A stretch of 5,937 bases of DNA from Propionivibrio sp. (GTDB lineage Bacteria; Pseudomonadota; Gammaproteobacteria; Burkholderiales; Rhodocyclaceae), in NCBI GenBank assembly GCA_003249625.1, contig QKII01000002.1:1-5937 (forward strand), given 5' to 3'. The translations under genes were made by a program, and so were the position numbers. How positions within the stretch are numbered: position 1 is the first letter of the stretch; the number at the start of each line of letters is the position of its first letter. The notes under the pieces are model-generated. The model was not told the origin of the DNA. It saw only the letters and a program-made list of their open reading frames with translations, and ran no database searches. This document shows, one piece after another, positions 3,804 through 5,937 of this stretch.

Positions 3804-5937
3804 CATTGAAAATCATCTTGTTCAATTGAGTGCCGCGCTACACAAACGGGGCGCCGGGGATGAAGATATCCTTGATGCTGTCCGCAGCATTCAGACGCAG
3901 AAAATCAGTCAGTTCTCTGCGCATGAGTCAGGCAAGAAAAAAACTGATTTGGATGTATTGGCCCTGATTCGTGCGAAGGCCATCTTGCAGGATTGCATTA
4001 GCACGGGCCCGAGCTCCGATGAAGATCAGATCATCCAACGCAGTATCGAAGATATAGATGCACACATTCGCACGCATCTTCGGCTCGCCGATGATTCTGA
4101 CTACGACGCGCCATCATTGATACAACTTTGGTACCAGCTCAAGGACCGTATATCCGCTACCGAAAGGACTGGAAACGAGGGCAGCCGTATAACCCATTTT
4201 TTCGCTTTGAAATGCGAGAAGGACCGGGTTCTACGTTTGCTTCTCAAACTGTCCGCACCGTCGTCCGTTCAAAGCGAACTTTCCGAGATTCCAACTGCGG
4301 ATCTCGTCGATGCGTTTCACCGAGTACCCGACAGGTCGGTGAGAGCCATCGTCATGGACGAACTTGAGGCGCGTATTCCCACCGCCTACGAGCTACTCGA
4401 GGCGCTGCACGGTAGCCGGCCAGTTGCCCGTTTGCAGCGGCTGATTGACCTCAAAAAGATAAGCTGCCAGGGCTTTTCATCGTCGATCGTGAAAAGCCCT
4501 GAGGCACTTGCCGAAGTCAGCAGGAATCTGGTGATCGTGCGCCGTGCTCTTGGACTGCAGCGCTTCACGAGCATCACCCACGCTTGGGATCGACTGGACA
4601 AGTTGCGTCTGATCGCCGTTGTCGATCTCCACGATTCCGGGATCAATCTGGGCGGGTATCACCTGGCATACCCGATAGAGCGTGACAGTTCGCAGATTCC
4701 CCCCTGGATCGCGGGTAATGGCGTCGGTGAATTACAAAGCGAAAACGTCGGCGAGGCGGGACAGTACGTGTTGGTTCGCGATCTTTCCGAGGATTCGACG
4801 GATAACGCCGAAGCCAAGCGGAGCTTGCGTGCGCAGTATCTCAATATACGGGAGAACCTGGTCAAACCTAACTACGACGCGCTTCAGTTGATCGTCACCC
4901 ACGCCCAAAGGATGACCAAATCAACAGCACTTTGTATTGTTTCACTCGTGGAAGAGATGCTTGAAGCGTATAAGCAGGTTGCTTTTCCGAGCGACGCCGA
5001 TACGGCCCAGTCCTTCTATGAGACGCTTGTTTTCGACCTGGATCGTTCGTGGTCACACTTGTCGCAGCAGGATCTCTTGCCCACTGGGTTGCGACACAAA
5101 ATTACGGAATTGGTAGAAAACCCCGCAGGCGAACCGGCCAGTGCACACGCGTTGATACGCTTCCTTCATGATCGGGGCAATCGTGCGCTGGAACAGCGTT
5201 TGACCACGGCGCACGCGGATATGACCGTGAGCATCGGGCGTATCGGAGGGCAAAAGATTGAGGACGTCCGGATAGCGAAACTGGATGATTCACCAATCGT
5301 CGTGAACGGTCTGATCCGCCATCGCGGTCTGGCAACCATCGTACGTGCTGCGCAGTGGCTGGAGGGGCCTTGCCCCGGTACGTTTGTTCTTGTCGACAAT
5401 CACCTTATCTATAGCGTGACCCTGGGCGAACACCGCGTCGAGTTGTTCGCCAACATTGCCGATCCGGATGACGAGGGGCTGATTCGACTGCAAAGCTTCC
5501 AGGGAGGGGCGGAACTCCCGCAGGCCCTTCGCGCCGAGTTTGTCAGCACGGTCCTGAAAGAGTCAGGGCTGACCGTGACGTTGGATCGGAGCAGCCTGGT
5601 CGAGATTCTGGTCACAGGCTTTCTCGACAAAGACCATGGTGTGCGGACCGATCGGCAGATCGAGCGTGCGCTTGTCGTGGTCTTGAGACTCATCTGGTAC
5701 TTGCGAGATCTCGACTACGCCATGGCGTTCATTTTCCTGGCAAATACTTCATCCTCGAATCCGGCGGGCAAATCTCGAGCGGAGAAAATCAGCGAATTTG
5801 CAAGTGTGATTGCCCGGATGTTTCTGGTTGAAGGGCGGATACCGTTCTCCTATCGCGGGAATGGCATGCCATTCGAAACGTACTGCGAGTTCAGCGGGCC
5901 CAAGGCGCTTCGTGAGTTCAGTTCGTATATTTCCGAA
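3784..5937 (+). CDS. Large protein of unknown family, N-terminal 718 residues (cut by right edge)
   Basis: The frame is open from ATG 3784 (or 3796) to the window end without a stop, so the protein has at least 718 residues. I do not recognise a family. There is no signal peptide and no clear membrane helix, so it is probably cytoplasmic. Residues 1-270 read as charged, mostly helical. Around 276-338 there is a strand-rich, glycine-containing part (IAVVDLHDSGINLGGYHLAY, then WIAGNGVGELQ). About 345-478 is helical again. Residues 480-560 look beta-rich (MTVSIGRIGG; TFVLVDNHLIYSVTLGEHRV). Residues 580-718 are mixed, with a hydrophobic helix near 630-655 that looks buried rather than membrane-spanning. 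No Walker A, HNH, HD, DEAD or phosphohistidine motif is evident. The in-frame length strongly supports a real gene. The full C-terminus is needed to judge function. Confidence 0.85.
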   Translation, partial: MADDMADIENHLVQLSAALHKRGAGDEDILDAVRSIQTQKISQFSAHESGKKKTDLDVLALIRAKAILQDCISTGPSSDEDQIIQRSIEDIDAHIRTHLRLADDSDYDAPSLIQLWYQLKDRISATERTGNEGSRITHFFALKCEKDRVLRLLLKLSAPSSVQSELSEIPTADLVDAFHRVPDRSVRAIVMDELEARIPTAYELLEALHGSRPVARLQRLIDLKKISCQGFSSSIVKSPEALAEVSRNLVIVRRALGLQRFTSITHAWDRLDKLRLIAVVDLHDSGINLGGYHLAYPIERDSSQIPPWIAGNGVGELQSENVGEAGQYVLVRDLSEDSTDNAEAKRSLRAQYLNIRENLVKPNYDALQLIVTHAQRMTKSTALCIVSLVEEMLEAYKQVAFPSDADTAQSFYETLVFDLDRSWSHLSQQDLLPTGLRHKITELVENPAGEPASAHALIRFLHDRGNRALEQRLTTAHADMTVSIGRIGGQKIEDVRIAKLDDSPIVVNGLIRHRGLATIVRAAQWLEGPCPGTFVLVDNHLIYSVTLGEHRVELFANIADPDDEGLIRLQSFQGGAELPQALRAEFVSTVLKESGLTVTLDRSSLVEILVTGFLDKDHGVRTDRQIERALVVVLRLIWYLRDLDYAMAFIFLANTSSSNPAGKSRAEKISEFASVIARMFLVEGRIPFSYRGNGMPFETYCEFSGPKALREFSSYISE
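4468..4501. repeat. Perfect 12-bp inverted repeat inside the long ORF
   Basis: CAGGGCTTTTCA (4468-4479) and TGAAAAGCCCTG (4490-4501) are exact reverse complements around a ten-base centre that itself contains CGATCG. The reading frame runs straight through (about residues 229-240). No T run follows on either strand, so it is not a standard terminator. The 12-10-12 layout resembles a protein-binding or recombination-type dyad, but no partner is visible. Confidence 0.7.

Noticed and set aside
4386..4662. Minus-strand ORFs antisense to the long right-hand ORF
   Set aside because: Short, Arg/Ser-rich and fully covered by a 718-codon open frame on the other strand.

Overview
The window looks like chromosomal DNA from a Gram-negative proteobacterium of moderate GC, probably beta- or gammaproteobacterial. 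This rests on strong Shine-Dalgarno sites, an exported TTHB210-like protein with a Sec-type signal, and a DUF1326/DUF2182 gene pair that I recall as common in Proteobacteria. No rRNA, tRNA, CRISPR array, transposase or recognisable insertion sequence was seen.

Left part (1-2241, all minus strand). The window opens inside a DMT/EamA-family membrane transporter whose C-terminal half lies off the left edge. A possible 50-residue ORF sits just upstream of it and is coupled to it by a GTGA stop/start overlap. About 310 bases without a convincing gene follow. Next comes a two-gene operon, DUF1326 (cysteine-rich, soluble) then DUF2182 (polytopic membrane protein), overlapping by 35 bases. Both carry conserved-looking cysteine clusters, so a shared metal- or thiol-handling role is plausible but unproven.

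Centre (2242-3364). A 340-base divergent intergenic region carries a good sigma70-type promoter for the DUF1326-DUF2182 operon. Its -35 hexamer lies inside a nested AT-rich palindrome that looks like a repressor operator. A second plausible promoter points right, towards a secreted TTHB210-like protein of 260 residues. The divergent layout suggests these three genes may belong to one regulated envelope function.

Right part (3365-5937, plus strand). A 419-base spacer holds one doubtful small membrane ORF and two sets of mutually exclusive hairpins. It leads into a very long ORF (718 codons, open at the right edge) that I cannot assign to a family. That ORF starts with a small tandem duplication giving two possible ATG starts. 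It also contains a perfect 12-bp inverted repeat with a 10-base centre, the most unexpected structural signal in the window.

The large unassigned protein is the best candidate for something undescribed, but nothing visible here shows what it does.
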